A DNA stretch of 64,000 nucleotides from WJKQ01 sp043810515 (GCA_043810515.1 JBDRNZ010000001.1:1-64000), one strand, 5' to 3'; numbered from the stretch's first letter, positions 15,745 through 24,766 are shown. Program-made: numbers and translations. Notes: generated from the sequence alone by a model not told the origin.

Positions 15745-17276
15745 GCTGTCATATATTCCTTTATCAGCTTCGCGGCTTTCTGAAGATTTGAAAAAGTCAG
15801 ATTTGGAAGAGAACCGCGCGCGTAAGTCCGATAATCCTTCTTTTTTCTTTCCTCCTCGGAGAAAAACAGATTCGCGGGAATAAGCACAACGCCTTTTTCG
15901 GCCAGCCCGACAAAAAGCTCCTCGGCCTCAAGTCCGGCTCTCGTATTTCCGGGAATATCCATAAGATCAAAACACGAATAATAAAGATTTTTGTTGTACG
16001 GCATGCCCAGAATTTCATAAAAAGTTTCCATATTCACGCGGATTCTTTTTAAGTATTCGGCTCTGTCTTCATCCCCGAAAATCATGTGCGAAATTCCCAG
16101 AAACTGCGAAGGCCCCGTCACGAAAGTCACATGCTGAAACTCACCGCGTATTCCGCCCGGCGCTTTCGCGAAAATCAGCAGCTGCATCAGGTCGGAAGCG
16201 ATATCCAGTTTTCCTTTGAGAATATTTTCCGGAATATATTTCTGGGCTTCTTTTGAAATGACAAATTCCCCGAAACGCAGTCCCGTGCTTCGCTCAATTT
16301 TGCTCCTTCCGCAAATCACGATACTTCTGTTCCGCGCGAAACTCATAATATTTTTCTTTCTTTCCATAAAGAAATCGCTGTAAACCTCATCAGAAACGAT
16401 CAAGGCGTTTCGTTCCTCAGCAAACTTCGCTATTTTCTGTAAGAATTCCTCATCATTCATAAAACCTGTCGGATTGTTTGGATCAATAAGACAAATCAAT
16501 TTCAGGTTTTCCGGCGCGTTTTTCAAAATTTCATCTATATCTCCGACAACCTTGCCCGTCGCCGGATCAACCGGAATAGAAAAAGCCTTCAGCCCGCGGT
16601 TTTCAAGAATCGTATTGTACGGCGCATAAACCGGCGAATTCAGCATCACATAATCGCCTTTGCTCAGAAAATCCACGTTTTCATCGCACAAAACCTTGAA
16701 AATCGTCCCGATGCCGTGCGAAACGCCCTGCAAAAAAATCAGATCTTTGTAATCAAGCCCAAGCCCGAGTTTTTTATTATAATGATCGGCCACCACAAGC
16801 CTTGCAAGAGTTTCGCCCTGCGGATCAAGATAACTTCCACCGGTCGCCGCCGAATATTTGAAAATCTCAAAAATAATTTTGTGTTTATCCCACTCAAGCC
16901 CCTGCTCCTTCGCGTATTTCTCAATTCTTGTAAGAAAAAAATAAAAATCCTTCGTCAGCCTCTCCGCCTTTTTTTCATTGTATGTTTTTCTTGCGTGATC
17001 CTGAATTTTTTCCCACAAAGTCTCAAAATCATCATGATTATCGGAAACAAAATGCTCGCCCGGATTATTTAAAATCTGATCAATCTCAAGCAGAAAAGCA
17101 TAAAACTCGCGTCCGTGAACCGAAGGCGAAAACCCGTAACCCGGGTCACCTCTCGAAAGATCCACTATATTTTCCTCACCATTTTTCTCTATAGCTACCT
17201 CGCGCAAAACCCTGAAAATCCTGAAAGGATTGTCCAGACTTAGGTCAAAACCCCATTTGTTGTCGCGCAATTTCAT
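15741..17276 (-). CDS. PLP aminotransferase resembling aspartate 4-decarboxylase
   Basis: 511 residues. The ATG at 17276 (MKLRDNKWG) is preferred over one 17 codons upstream. Fold-type I aminotransferase features are present: DPNNPTG near residue 280, and SKIERSTGLRFGEF with the PLP lysine. The protein is longer than ordinary aspartate aminotransferases (about 400), with an extra N-terminal region of about 150 residues and the phrase ETFYEILGMPYNK before the C-terminus. Both features match from memory the AsdA family (aspartate 4-decarboxylase/transaminase, about 530 residues). The product may make alanine from aspartate. Substrate is uncertain, and a homologue of general class I/II is the safe call. 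Confidence 0.8.
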   Translation of the reverse strand: MKLRDNKWGFDLSLDNPFRIFRVLREVAIEKNGEENIVDLSRGDPGYGFSPSVHGREFYAFLLEIDQILNNPGEHFVSDNHDDFETLWEKIQDHARKTYNEKKAERLTKDFYFFLTRIEKYAKEQGLEWDKHKIIFEIFKYSAATGGSYLDPQGETLARLVVADHYNKKLGLGLDYKDLIFLQGVSHGIGTIFKVLCDENVDFLSKGDYVMLNSPVYAPYNTILENRGLKAFSIPVDPATGKVVGDIDEILKNAPENLKLICLIDPNNPTGFMNDEEFLQKIAKFAEERNALIVSDEVYSDFFMERKKNIMSFARNRSIVICGRSKIERSTGLRFGEFVISKEAQKYIPENILKGKLDIASDLMQLLIFAKAPGGIRGEFQHVTFVTGPSQFLGISHMIFGDEDRAEYLKRIRVNMETFYEILGMPYNKNLYYSCFDLMDIPGNTRAGLEAEELFVGLAEKGVVLIPANLFFSEEERKKKDYRTYARGSLPNLTFSNLQKAAKLIKEYMTA

Positions 17277-17362
17277 TTTGGTAATTAAAATCTGCCAAAC
17301 TCTATCAAAAAATTGATGAAACGGCAAAAATGTATTAACATTCCCATGCGCACATTCTCAAT

Positions 17363-17932
17363 ATGAAAATAAAAATAACATTTGCACTGATAATAATTGC
17401 TCTCGGGGTGGGGGCATTTTGGCTCTTCAAAGTCACCGGAGATAGCGCACCTATTCCACCACCGATCGAAAAATTTCCTATCTCAATAACTATGAAAATC
17501 TCAAGTCCGGCTTTTAATTTTAATGAAGCCATCCCGTCAAAATACACATGCGACGGCGAAAGCATCTCTCCGCCTCTGCAAGTAAGCGAACTTCCGGAAA
17601 ATACAAAAAGCCTAGCGCTGGTTGTAGACGATCCTGATGCCCTATCAGGCACATGGATTCACTGGCTCGTCTGGAATATCGATCCGCAAACAACCGAAAT
17701 AAAAGAGAATTCCGTTCCGCAAGGAGCAGTTCAGGGCACGACAAGTTCCGGAAAAACGGCCTATGGGCCTCCATGTCCGCCTTCGGGAACGCACAGGTAT
17801 AATTTCAGGATTTATGCGCTGGACTCAACGCTGGATCTCACACCTTCCGCCAACATCAGTGATTTTTACGATGCCATAAAACCGCACATCCTCAATTCGG
17901 CTGAACTAATGGGCGTTTACAGTAGAGAATAA
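17363..17932 (+). CDS. PEBP (YbhB/YbcL-like) family protein with N-terminal anchor
   Basis: 189 residues. An N-terminal hydrophobic helix (3-24) is a signal or anchor, followed by a PEBP/Raf-kinase-inhibitor-like domain from about residue 45. Family signatures are IPSKYTCDGESISPPLQV, VVDDPDA, WIHWLVWNI, and YGPPCPPSGTHRYNFRIYAL, holding the ligand-site Asp and His residues. Bacterial members bind small anions and their role is poorly known. The protein should face outward. The gene's end nearly touches the convergent ferredoxin (1-nt gap). Confidence 0.88.
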   Translation: MKIKITFALIIIALGVGAFWLFKVTGDSAPIPPPIEKFPISITMKISSPAFNFNEAIPSKYTCDGESISPPLQVSELPENTKSLALVVDDPDALSGTWIHWLVWNIDPQTTEIKENSVPQGAVQGTTSSGKTAYGPPCPPSGTHRYNFRIYALDSTLDLTPSANISDFYDAIKPHILNSAELMGVYSRE

Positions 17933-17933
17933 T

Positions 17934-18215
17934 TTACATTCCCTCAATTGTCACATCGCCGTTTATAACGCATTGGCACGCAAGCCTGTATTGACCATCG
18001 TCCATGCTCATTACGGAAAGAGTTTGCTTTTCCTTTTCCGCCATCGGGGTGAGATTTTCTTTTCCTTCAATAATTTTGACGATGCACGTTCCGCACATGC
18101 CATCTTCGCATCCGTAAGCGATGGGCCAGCCGTTTTTTCTGGTGACGTCCATTAACGGAGTTCCAACTTCAACTTCGGCTTCCGCGCCTGTATTTTGAAA
18201 TTTTACTTTTGGCAT
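17934..18215 (-). CDS. [2Fe-2S] ferredoxin
   Basis: 93 residues, plant/adrenodoxin-type. The cluster ligands are visible in YGCEDGMCGTC (Cys-x5-Cys-x2-Cys) and LACQC downstream. It is a small soluble electron carrier. It is divergent from ispG, with 22 nt between the two starts. IspG needs a low-potential electron donor, and a ferredoxin usually supplies it, so this protein is a candidate partner. That link is inference from position. No reductase gene is seen nearby. Confidence 0.9.
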   Translation of the reverse strand: MPKVKFQNTGAEAEVEVGTPLMDVTRKNGWPIAYGCEDGMCGTCIVKIIEGKENLTPMAEKEKQTLSVMSMDDGQYRLACQCVINGDVTIEGM

Positions 18216-18237
18216 GGTAAGAGAATATCATAATAAT

Positions 18238-19410
18238 ATGAGAATAAAAACACCGCAGGTAAAAATAGGGAGCATAAAGATCGGTGGGAATAATCCGGTT
18301 GCAATCCAGTCTATGACAAACACCGATACCGCTGATGCACTTGCTACAGCTTTGCAGTGTATGGAATTGGCTGACGCGGGATCTGAAATTATCCGTATTT
18401 CTGTGAATGGGGAATCGGCCGCCGCGGCCGTGCCGGAAATAAGAAAAATTCTGGATGCAAGAGGCTACAAATCCCTCCCCTTAATTGGCGATTTTCATTT
18501 TAACGGCCATGAGCTTCTGGCTGCCTTTCCACTCTGCGCAAAAACGCTTGATAAATACCGCATAAATCCCGGAAACGTGGATTACGGCACCGCTGGCACT
18601 AAAAATTTCCAAAAAATAATCCGTCTCGCAATAAAATACAAAAAACCTGTGAGAATAGGAATAAACCGCGGTTCAATACCCGGCTCCAAGTCTCTGACAT
18701 CTCTAGCCGCCCTCGCGCTTTCCTCGGCGAAACTTGCTGAAAAAACAGGACTCCCGCAAAACCGAATCGTTCTCAGTATAAAAACATCTGATCTGCAGGA
18801 TCTCATCGCAGTTCACGAAATTCTTGTCAAAAAAATGAAAAAACAACGACATTTTTACGCCCTTCATATCGGGCTTACGGAAGCCGGAAGCAGCATGCAG
18901 GGAATCGTTTCAAGCACAGCGGCTCTTGCCATTATTCTGCAAAAAGGAATAGGGGACACGATCCGCATTTCGCTCACGCCTGCTCCCGGCCAGCCACGCA
19001 CACGGGAGGTGGAAGCCTGCAAAACACTGCTACAGTCCCTAAATCTCAGAAATTTTTCACCGAAAATCATAAGCTGTCCCGGCTGCGGAAGAACCGACAA
19101 TGCGTTTTTTCAGAAACTCGCGCAGGAAATAAATTCGCACATAAACATCCATCTTTCCGTCTGGCTCAAAAAATACCCCAAAATCGCACAGCTTAAAATT
19201 GCTGTAATGGGCTGCGTCGTAAACGGCCCCGGCGAGTCACGCCACGCTGATATTTCCATTTCCCTTCCCGGGAAAAACGAATCTCACCTGGCAACAGTCT
19301 TCATCAAAGGAAAATTTCTGAAAAATCTTGCCGGCAACAACATTCCAAAAGAGTTCATAAAAATTCTGGAAAACTATATAATGAAAACCGCCCATAAAAT
19401 CTCAAAATGA
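18238..19410 (+). CDS. ispG: 4-hydroxy-3-methylbut-2-en-1-yl diphosphate synthase (flavodoxin/ferredoxin)
   Basis: Penultimate step of the MEP isoprenoid pathway: MEcPP to HMBPP. 390 residues from the ATG at 18238 (MRIKTPQVKIG). The open frame begins 8 codons earlier but would overlap the divergent ferredoxin start. The TIM-barrel opening VAIQSMTNTDTAD matches the family. [4Fe-4S] ligands are SCPGCGR (two Cys), MGCVVNGPGE (third Cys and the Glu ligand). The length is close to the bacterial form. It shares 4 nt (ATGA) with dcd and starts an ispG-dcd-thyA-folA run. No other MEP gene is in the window. Confidence 0.93.
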   Translation: MRIKTPQVKIGSIKIGGNNPVAIQSMTNTDTADALATALQCMELADAGSEIIRISVNGESAAAAVPEIRKILDARGYKSLPLIGDFHFNGHELLAAFPLCAKTLDKYRINPGNVDYGTAGTKNFQKIIRLAIKYKKPVRIGINRGSIPGSKSLTSLAALALSSAKLAEKTGLPQNRIVLSIKTSDLQDLIAVHEILVKKMKKQRHFYALHIGLTEAGSSMQGIVSSTAALAIILQKGIGDTIRISLTPAPGQPRTREVEACKTLLQSLNLRNFSPKIISCPGCGRTDNAFFQKLAQEINSHINIHLSVWLKKYPKIAQLKIAVMGCVVNGPGESRHADISISLPGKNESHLATVFIKGKFLKNLAGNNIPKEFIKILENYIMKTAHKISK

Positions 19411-19943
19411 TTCTCTCGGACAAAACCATCAAATCTATGCTCGAAACAGGCATTCTCACGATTGACCCGATAGATGAGCACTCCATCCAGCCCGCGTCCG
19501 TCGACTGCAGGCTTGGAAGCCATTTTCTGATAATGGAGGAAAATCAGATGTCGCTCCTTACACTCGATTCGGAAATCCATTACCGCGAAATGGAAAGTGA
19601 CAGCATCACTATCCCGCCGCACTCTTTTATTCTTGCAACAACCCGCGAGTACGTGAAGCTCCCGCACGATCTTACTGCTTTTGTGGAAGGGCGGAGCTCG
19701 ATTGGAAGAATGGGTCTTTTTATACAAAACGCCGGCTGGGTTGATCCGGGATTTGAGGGGAAAATCACGCTGGAGCTTTATAACGCCAGCTCCCTTCCGA
19801 TAAAACTTCAGTCCGGAAAACGCGTATGCCAGCTTGTTTTCTGCAAAATGGACCAAAAAGCGCAGTCTCCCTACAAAGGCAAGTATCAGGGGCAGACTCA
19901 ATCGGTTGGCAGCAGAATTTTCATGGATAAAGACAAAATATAA
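19407..19943 (+). CDS. dcd: dCTP deaminase
   Basis: 178 residues. Converts dCTP to dUTP, feeding dUMP to ThyA. The motifs FVEGRSSIGRMGLF, NAGWVDPGFEGKITLELYNAS and KYQGQTQ are typical of Dcd; the catalytic Glu is in ITLELYN. The length suits a trimeric monofunctional deaminase. Whether it also hydrolyses dUTP, as some Dcd proteins do, cannot be told. It starts inside the ispG stop (ATGA) and is followed 10 nt later by thyA, so the two act in the same pathway and operon. Confidence 0.94.
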   Translation: MILSDKTIKSMLETGILTIDPIDEHSIQPASVDCRLGSHFLIMEENQMSLLTLDSEIHYREMESDSITIPPHSFILATTREYVKLPHDLTAFVEGRSSIGRMGLFIQNAGWVDPGFEGKITLELYNASSLPIKLQSGKRVCQLVFCKMDQKAQSPYKGKYQGQTQSVGSRIFMDKDKI

Positions 19944-19953
19944 ATTTGAAAAA

Positions 19954-20769
19954 ATGAAACAATATCTCGAACTAGTACGTGAAGTCATGGAAAACGGAGT
20001 TGAGCGTCATGACAGAACCGGCACCGGCACGATTTCGATTTTCGGCGCACAGAAAAAATACGACCTGCGCGAAGGCTTTCCGATGGTGACAACAAAAAAA
20101 GTCAGCTACGCCGGGATTTTGCGGGAACTTTTATGGTTTTTGAAAGGCTCCACAAACATAAACGACGGCCTAAAGGAGTACACACCGATTTGGAATCCAT
20201 GGGCCGACGAAAACGGCGAGCTTGGACCGGTTTACGGCTATCAATGGAGAAAATGGGAAAAATTTGACTGGAATGAGGCCAAAAAAAGCTATGAAAAAGG
20301 GCATATTGATCAGGTGAAACAGGCAATCGACATGATCAAAAACAATCCGTATTCCAGAAGAATACTTGTGACCGCCTGGAATGTTGCGGACATCGATAAG
20401 ATGGCTCTGCCGCCCTGCCATATGTTTTTCCAGTTTTACGTCGCCGGCGATAGTCTCGACCTGCAGATGTATCAGCGCAGCGCCGACATCGCGCTCGGCG
20501 TACCTTATAATATCGCGAGTTACTCGACTCTGCTTCAGATGGTCGCGCAGGAGTGCAACCTCAAGCCAAGATATTTTGTGCATACTTTGGGCGACGCGCA
20601 CATTTATCTGAATCACATTGACGGCCTGAAGCGCCAGCTCGAACGCACTCCTCACCCTCTTCCTCACTTAAAAATTGCCAAAAAACCTTTTGACGAATTG
20701 AAATTTGAGGATTTTGAACTCACGGGCTACGAACACGACGATTTTATAAAATTTGAAATAGCGGTATGA
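19954..20769 (+). CDS. thyA: Thymidylate synthase
   Basis: 271 residues from the ATG at 19954 (MKQYLELVREVMENG). The frame is open further upstream into dcd but the family N-terminus matches this start. It methylates dUMP to dTMP with methylene-THF. Signatures are HDRTGTGTISIFG, RRILVTAWN, the catalytic Cys in LPPCHMFFQFYV, QRSADIALGVPYNIASY, and HIYLNHIDGLKRQL. It overlaps folA by ATGA (20766-20769), coupling it with the enzyme that regenerates its cofactor. Confidence 0.96.
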   Translation: MKQYLELVREVMENGVERHDRTGTGTISIFGAQKKYDLREGFPMVTTKKVSYAGILRELLWFLKGSTNINDGLKEYTPIWNPWADENGELGPVYGYQWRKWEKFDWNEAKKSYEKGHIDQVKQAIDMIKNNPYSRRILVTAWNVADIDKMALPPCHMFFQFYVAGDSLDLQMYQRSADIALGVPYNIASYSTLLQMVAQECNLKPRYFVHTLGDAHIYLNHIDGLKRQLERTPHPLPHLKIAKKPFDELKFEDFELTGYEHDDFIKFEIAV

Positions 20770-21287
20770 ACAAACACAAAGTCTACATTATAGTCGCCGT
20801 CGAGAAGAATTTTGGAATAGGGAAGGAAGGCGGCATTCCATGGCATTTCAAAAAAGAAATGAAATTTTTCAAAGAAACCACGACAAAAACCGCCGATCCC
20901 GATAAACAAAACATTGTCATAATGGGCCGCACCACCTGGGAATCCTTAACTCCCAAATTTAAACCTCTCGCAAACCGCAAAAACATAGTCTTAACGACAA
21001 ATCCCGATTACAAAGCTCACGGCGCGGAAATTTGCGATTCGCTCTCAAAAGCGATTGATTCGGCGGACGACAGCATTGAAACAATTTTCATAATCGGCGG
21101 CACAAGCGTATACAATGAAGCCATAAAAAATTCAAAAACAGACGGCATTTACATCACAAAGCTCGACGCCCCATACGACTGCGACACTTTTTTTCCGCAA
21201 ATTCCTGAAGAATTCAAAAAGCATACATCCCTCGGGAAAGACGAGGAAGACGGCGTGAATTTCGAATATTTACTCTACGAAAAGTAA
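20766..21287 (+). CDS. folA: Dihydrofolate reductase
   Basis: 173 residues. Reduces DHF, made by ThyA, to THF with NADPH. It contains GIGKEGGIPWHF, then an acidic active-site residue in KKEMKFFKETT (Glu where E. coli has Asp27), VIMGRTTWESL, and IFIIGGTSVYNEAI for NADPH. Near normal length. It is last in the ispG-dcd-thyA-folA operon. Its stop abuts the stop of the convergent thioredoxin-fold gene (TAATTA at 21285-21290). Confidence 0.94.
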   Translation: MNKHKVYIIVAVEKNFGIGKEGGIPWHFKKEMKFFKETTTKTADPDKQNIVIMGRTTWESLTPKFKPLANRKNIVLTTNPDYKAHGAEICDSLSKAIDSADDSIETIFIIGGTSVYNEAIKNSKTDGIYITKLDAPYDCDTFFPQIPEEFKKHTSLGKDEEDGVNFEYLLYEK

Positions 21288-22040
21288 TTATTTCGCCAGA
21301 GCGCCCTCAATAATACTTTCAAACTCGGAATAGGGAAACGCCCCAACAACGAGCTCGCCGTTTATAACAAATGACGGCGTGCCGCTTATGCCAACACTTT
21401 GTCCGGCGGCTATATCGCTTTCAATTTCATCTTTATATTTATCACTCGCAATACACGAATTGTACTTCGTCATATTTGCGCCGACCTTTTTTGCCAATGC
21501 TGCCAGATCATCTTTTATAGAACTTTCATCGCCGCTCAATATCGAATTGTCGTCAAAAATCGCGTCATGCATCGCGAAAAACATCTCATTCCCGCCCTGT
21601 TCACGAACACATTCCGTAGCCAAAGCTGCCGGATACGCCCCCGCGTGAAAGCCTAAAGGAAAATGTTTAAAAACTATTTTTACCTTACCGCTTTCAACAT
21701 AATTTGTCTTTATATCCTGATATGCCGCTGAATAAAACTTTTCGCAGTAAGGACACTGAAATTCCGAAAATTCAACGATCGTAACAGGCGCATTCTCATC
21801 GCCAAGTACAGCGTCATCGTCATTAATAATTTTTTCCATATCTACAACCGGAGTTTCAGCATTAGCAGCAGAATCATCTGCCACAGCCTGATCCGGCGCA
21901 CTCACAAATTCATTAAGCCCGGCAATAACCGCCGCCTTGATATCATCATTTGATGCGGTTCTCAAACCATTAAAAACCAAACCTCCCGCCACCAGCACCG
22001 CGCCCACAATTATCGCTGCAATTATTCCTTTATTATTCAT
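21288..22040 (-). CDS. DsbA-family thioredoxin-fold oxidoreductase, exported
   Basis: 250 residues. An N-terminal membrane helix (about 5-27), an acidic linker of about 50 residues, then a DsbA-like fold from about residue 75. The active site is FQCPYCEKFY (CPYC), the cis-Pro is in GISGTPSFVINGELVVG, and a helical insert lies between them with two further Cys (ATECVREQ, YNSCIAS). This resembles the BdbD/DsbA_4 group. It probably forms or reshuffles disulfides in Cys-containing envelope proteins, of which the window has several. No DsbB/VKOR partner is nearby. Confidence 0.9.
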   Translation of the reverse strand: MNNKGIIAAIIVGAVLVAGGLVFNGLRTASNDDIKAAVIAGLNEFVSAPDQAVADDSAANAETPVVDMEKIINDDDAVLGDENAPVTIVEFSEFQCPYCEKFYSAAYQDIKTNYVESGKVKIVFKHFPLGFHAGAYPAALATECVREQGGNEMFFAMHDAIFDDNSILSGDESSIKDDLAALAKKVGANMTKYNSCIASDKYKDEIESDIAAGQSVGISGTPSFVINGELVVGAFPYSEFESIIEGALAK

Positions 22041-22137
22041 AATGTAAAAATTAATGATAGTGCGAAAACTATAGTAAACTCACACCCAAAAGTAAACCGT
22101 TTTCCTACAAGCCTCCAGTAAAAAGAAGTCTGTCAAC

Positions 22138-22165
22138 TTGACAAAAATCAAAACATCTCTATAAT
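22138..22165 (+). promoter_or_regulatory. Consensus promoter of the S-layer candidate
   Basis: TTGACA (22138-22143), 16-nt spacer, TATAAT (22160-22165), both boxes perfect. Transcription should start near 22172, giving a leader of about 150 nt before the ATG at 22326. Such a leader is typical of strongly expressed, stable surface-protein mRNAs. Confidence 0.8.
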
Positions 22166-22208
22166 TAGCTTCTATTATCATAAACAGACCAAAAACAGGT
22201 TGAAATGC

Positions 22209-22246
22209 GACTAATTAAACTGTAACATTCGACTAGTCAAACAGTA
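22209..22246 (+). repeat. Direct repeat in the S-layer gene leader
   Basis: GACTAATTAAACTGTA (22209-22224) and GACTAGTCAAACAGTA (22231-22246) match at 13 of 16 positions, with a period of 22 nt (two helical turns). They could be a protein-binding site or RNA motif controlling the SLH gene. Confidence 0.5.
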
Positions 22247-22325
22247 CTATAAAGAGGAAAAAGGGCGCTTTAATCATTGCAACGTACAACTTTACATATT
22301 TATTCAAAATTCTAACCAAAAAATA

Positions 22326-24710
22326 ATGAGAAAATATGCTCTAATGTTGAAATCAGGCCTTTCAAGGCTTGCAATTGGCGTTTTACTGACGCAATTGATA
22401 TTCATGGGTTCAATCTCAGCGATGCAGGCAACTGTATTTGCCGCACCTGCCGGTGAATACATCGCAAACCTCATGATCACGCCTTCCACCTTCGATCCAG
22501 CATCTGAAAGCTCAGAAATAACTTTTGATCTGCTTCAGGACGCGGTAGTTACTGTTTATGTAATGGACGGTGATTTTAACAGGGTTGCGACCATGACAGA
22601 GGATGAAGACATGCTGGCAGGAAGCAAAAGCTATACATGGTACGGAACTGATACAAACAATCCTACGAACGATCCTTTGCCAAACGGAGATTACACTGTT
22701 TTCGTTTTCGCACTTGAACATACAGGCGGAAGTTTAACGGTAAGAGAATCTCAGACGGTTGACGCGACCCTAGCTGCCCCTATTCAAAGCACATATACCT
22801 TGGATGTTGATGACCTCACGGACATTGTTACGGGAGATATAAGACCGACTGAAATTGAGATAGCATACGAAGAACCGGGCGGAGATATCGGATATGATAA
22901 TGTGAAAATAAAATTGACGGTTGATTCAGCGCCTGGTGATTTTGACCTGACAATGGTATCACCTGACGACGGTACACTTTATCATCTTGAAGATGTCGGA
23001 TACTACGGACCGACAGTCGGATTTACACTGGACGCGCTGTACCACAATATATTGCCGGTCGCGGCTGTATTTTATGCGGAAGGCGACTATGTGCTGACTT
23101 TCGCGCTTGTTGATATGGATAATACTGAGAATGTAATCGTTTCAAGACAAGAAACATTCTCTGTGACTGAGGCTGAGGAAGTACCGCCTGAACCCGTTTT
23201 GAGCACATATGCCATCGATCTGAATCCTGCGGACGACGAGCCTGTATACATTGAAAATGAATACGACGCAACGATAGATATCGCGAACATTGAACCCGCT
23301 GGAGACACAGGCTATGACAATGTAAAAGTTAAGGTAACGGTAAATGATACGCCGAGTGAAACGCCGACGGTTGATCTTGGCGAACTCGAACTTATGGTTG
23401 ATCCATATGAAGGTGGAACTCCTTACGATCTTACCGAAGCTGGAAATGAATATTGGGGACCCGCTGATGGATTTGCAGTTACACCAGCTTACACGAATGC
23501 GATCCCTCTCAAGGTAACATTCCACTCTGGAGGAATTTATGAAATCCTTGTGGAATTGGTTGATATGAATAACAGTGAGGCTGTAATAACGTCATCAACG
23601 ATGTATTACAGAGCGAGCAACGCAGAGCTCACAGCTCCTATATACAGTACTTATACGATTGACGTTGCGGACCAGGGCGATATTACTGTTGGAACATCTG
23701 TACCTGACGTAAATATGACTTTTGGAAATGAAGAACCTGCCGGCGACACCGGATATGAACATGTTAAAGTAAAATTCACGGAAGTAACTGCTCCTGGCAC
23801 TTATTCCGTTTCAGCACATTCCGCCGATGATGACAGCGTTTACAGCCTAAATGAAGCCGGATATTGGGGCCCTGCTGCTGACGGATTTAGCATGGAGCCG
23901 GCTGATTACAGCCAGACAGTCCCTCTAACATTTGTTTTCAATACAGAAGGCACATACAGCTTTACATTTGAACTTGTAGATCTTGATAATGAAGAAGCGG
24001 TAATCGCTTCGACAACAGAAACATACACAATTGTTCCGGTTCCTCCGGTTGATGACGACGGCGGAAATTCCGGAGGGGGAGGAGGCGGAGGATCTCCTAT
24101 AAGACCACGACCACCTGTAAATAATCCGACCACTCCGTCTGAAGGATCAGTTATTCTGCAGTCTGAAGACGTAGTTGGCCCATTCTGCGATACTGACAAT
24201 CATTGGGCGGCAGATTACATTGATGAATTAAGATTAATGGGAATTGTCCAGGGAACAGGAGAATGCAACTTTAACCCTGATGGTACATTCACAAGAGCCG
24301 AAGCAACAAAAGTATCACTTGGAGTTTTTGGAATATCACTTATGTCGCTGACTGTTGATGTAAAACCTTTCCCGGACGTAAATGTAACTCACTGGGCTGC
24401 TCCATACCTTGCCACAGGAAAATCATACATGATAGTAAACGGCTATGGAGACGGTTTGTTCAGACCTGACCAGGGAATAACCCGCGCCGAAGCGCTCAGA
24501 ATTATTCTTGAATCATCCGGTGTAAGCATATCCGAAGGATCTCTGCCTTATTCTGACATAGAGTCTTACGCATGGTACGGAAAATACGTTTCCACAGGAA
24601 CAGAGCTCGGTCTTGTTGAAGGCTACGCTGACGGAACGTTCAGACCTTACCAGCTTGTAACCCGCGCCGAATTCGCAAAAATGGCAGTTATGATGCTGGA
24701 CATGATTTAA
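22326..24710 (+). CDS. SLH-domain surface protein, probable S-layer protein
   Basis: 794 residues. Signal peptide about 1-40 (cleavage near VFAAPA). An FlgD-like Ig domain follows (about 40-145, VTVYVMDGDFNRVATM ... PLPNGDYTVFVF). Three long repeats of about 130-140 residues come next (near 150-285, 290-430, 435-565), each with a GDxGYDNVKVKxTV-like core, a WGPxxGF segment and FELVDLDN-like ending. A Gly-rich linker (about 577-605) leads to three SLH repeats at the C-terminus, with NHWAADYIDEL, THWAAPYLATG and YAWYGKYVSTG and the TRAEA/ITRAEA/VTRAEF boxes. A strong promoter precedes it and an intrinsic terminator follows. Size, repeats, promoter and anchor fit a structural S-layer protein. 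Confidence 0.88.
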   Translation: MRKYALMLKSGLSRLAIGVLLTQLIFMGSISAMQATVFAAPAGEYIANLMITPSTFDPASESSEITFDLLQDAVVTVYVMDGDFNRVATMTEDEDMLAGSKSYTWYGTDTNNPTNDPLPNGDYTVFVFALEHTGGSLTVRESQTVDATLAAPIQSTYTLDVDDLTDIVTGDIRPTEIEIAYEEPGGDIGYDNVKIKLTVDSAPGDFDLTMVSPDDGTLYHLEDVGYYGPTVGFTLDALYHNILPVAAVFYAEGDYVLTFALVDMDNTENVIVSRQETFSVTEAEEVPPEPVLSTYAIDLNPADDEPVYIENEYDATIDIANIEPAGDTGYDNVKVKVTVNDTPSETPTVDLGELELMVDPYEGGTPYDLTEAGNEYWGPADGFAVTPAYTNAIPLKVTFHSGGIYEILVELVDMNNSEAVITSSTMYYRASNAELTAPIYSTYTIDVADQGDITVGTSVPDVNMTFGNEEPAGDTGYEHVKVKFTEVTAPGTYSVSAHSADDDSVYSLNEAGYWGPAADGFSMEPADYSQTVPLTFVFNTEGTYSFTFELVDLDNEEAVIASTTETYTIVPVPPVDDDGGNSGGGGGGGSPIRPRPPVNNPTTPSEGSVILQSEDVVGPFCDTDNHWAADYIDELRLMGIVQGTGECNFNPDGTFTRAEATKVSLGVFGISLMSLTVDVKPFPDVNVTHWAAPYLATGKSYMIVNGYGDGLFRPDQGITRAEALRIILESSGVSISEGSLPYSDIESYAWYGKYVSTGTELGLVEGYADGTFRPYQLVTRAEFAKMAVMMLDMI

Positions 24711-24729
24711 AACTTCAAAAATTCTATAT

Positions 24730-24766
24730 AAAAAACCACTCAACCGTAAGGAAGGGTGGTTTTTTT
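24730..24766 (+). terminator. Intrinsic terminator after the S-layer candidate
   Basis: AAAAAACCACTC (24730-24741) pairs with GGGTGGTTTTTT (24754-24765), all paired with one G-U. The arm itself supplies the U-run. Confidence 0.85.
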
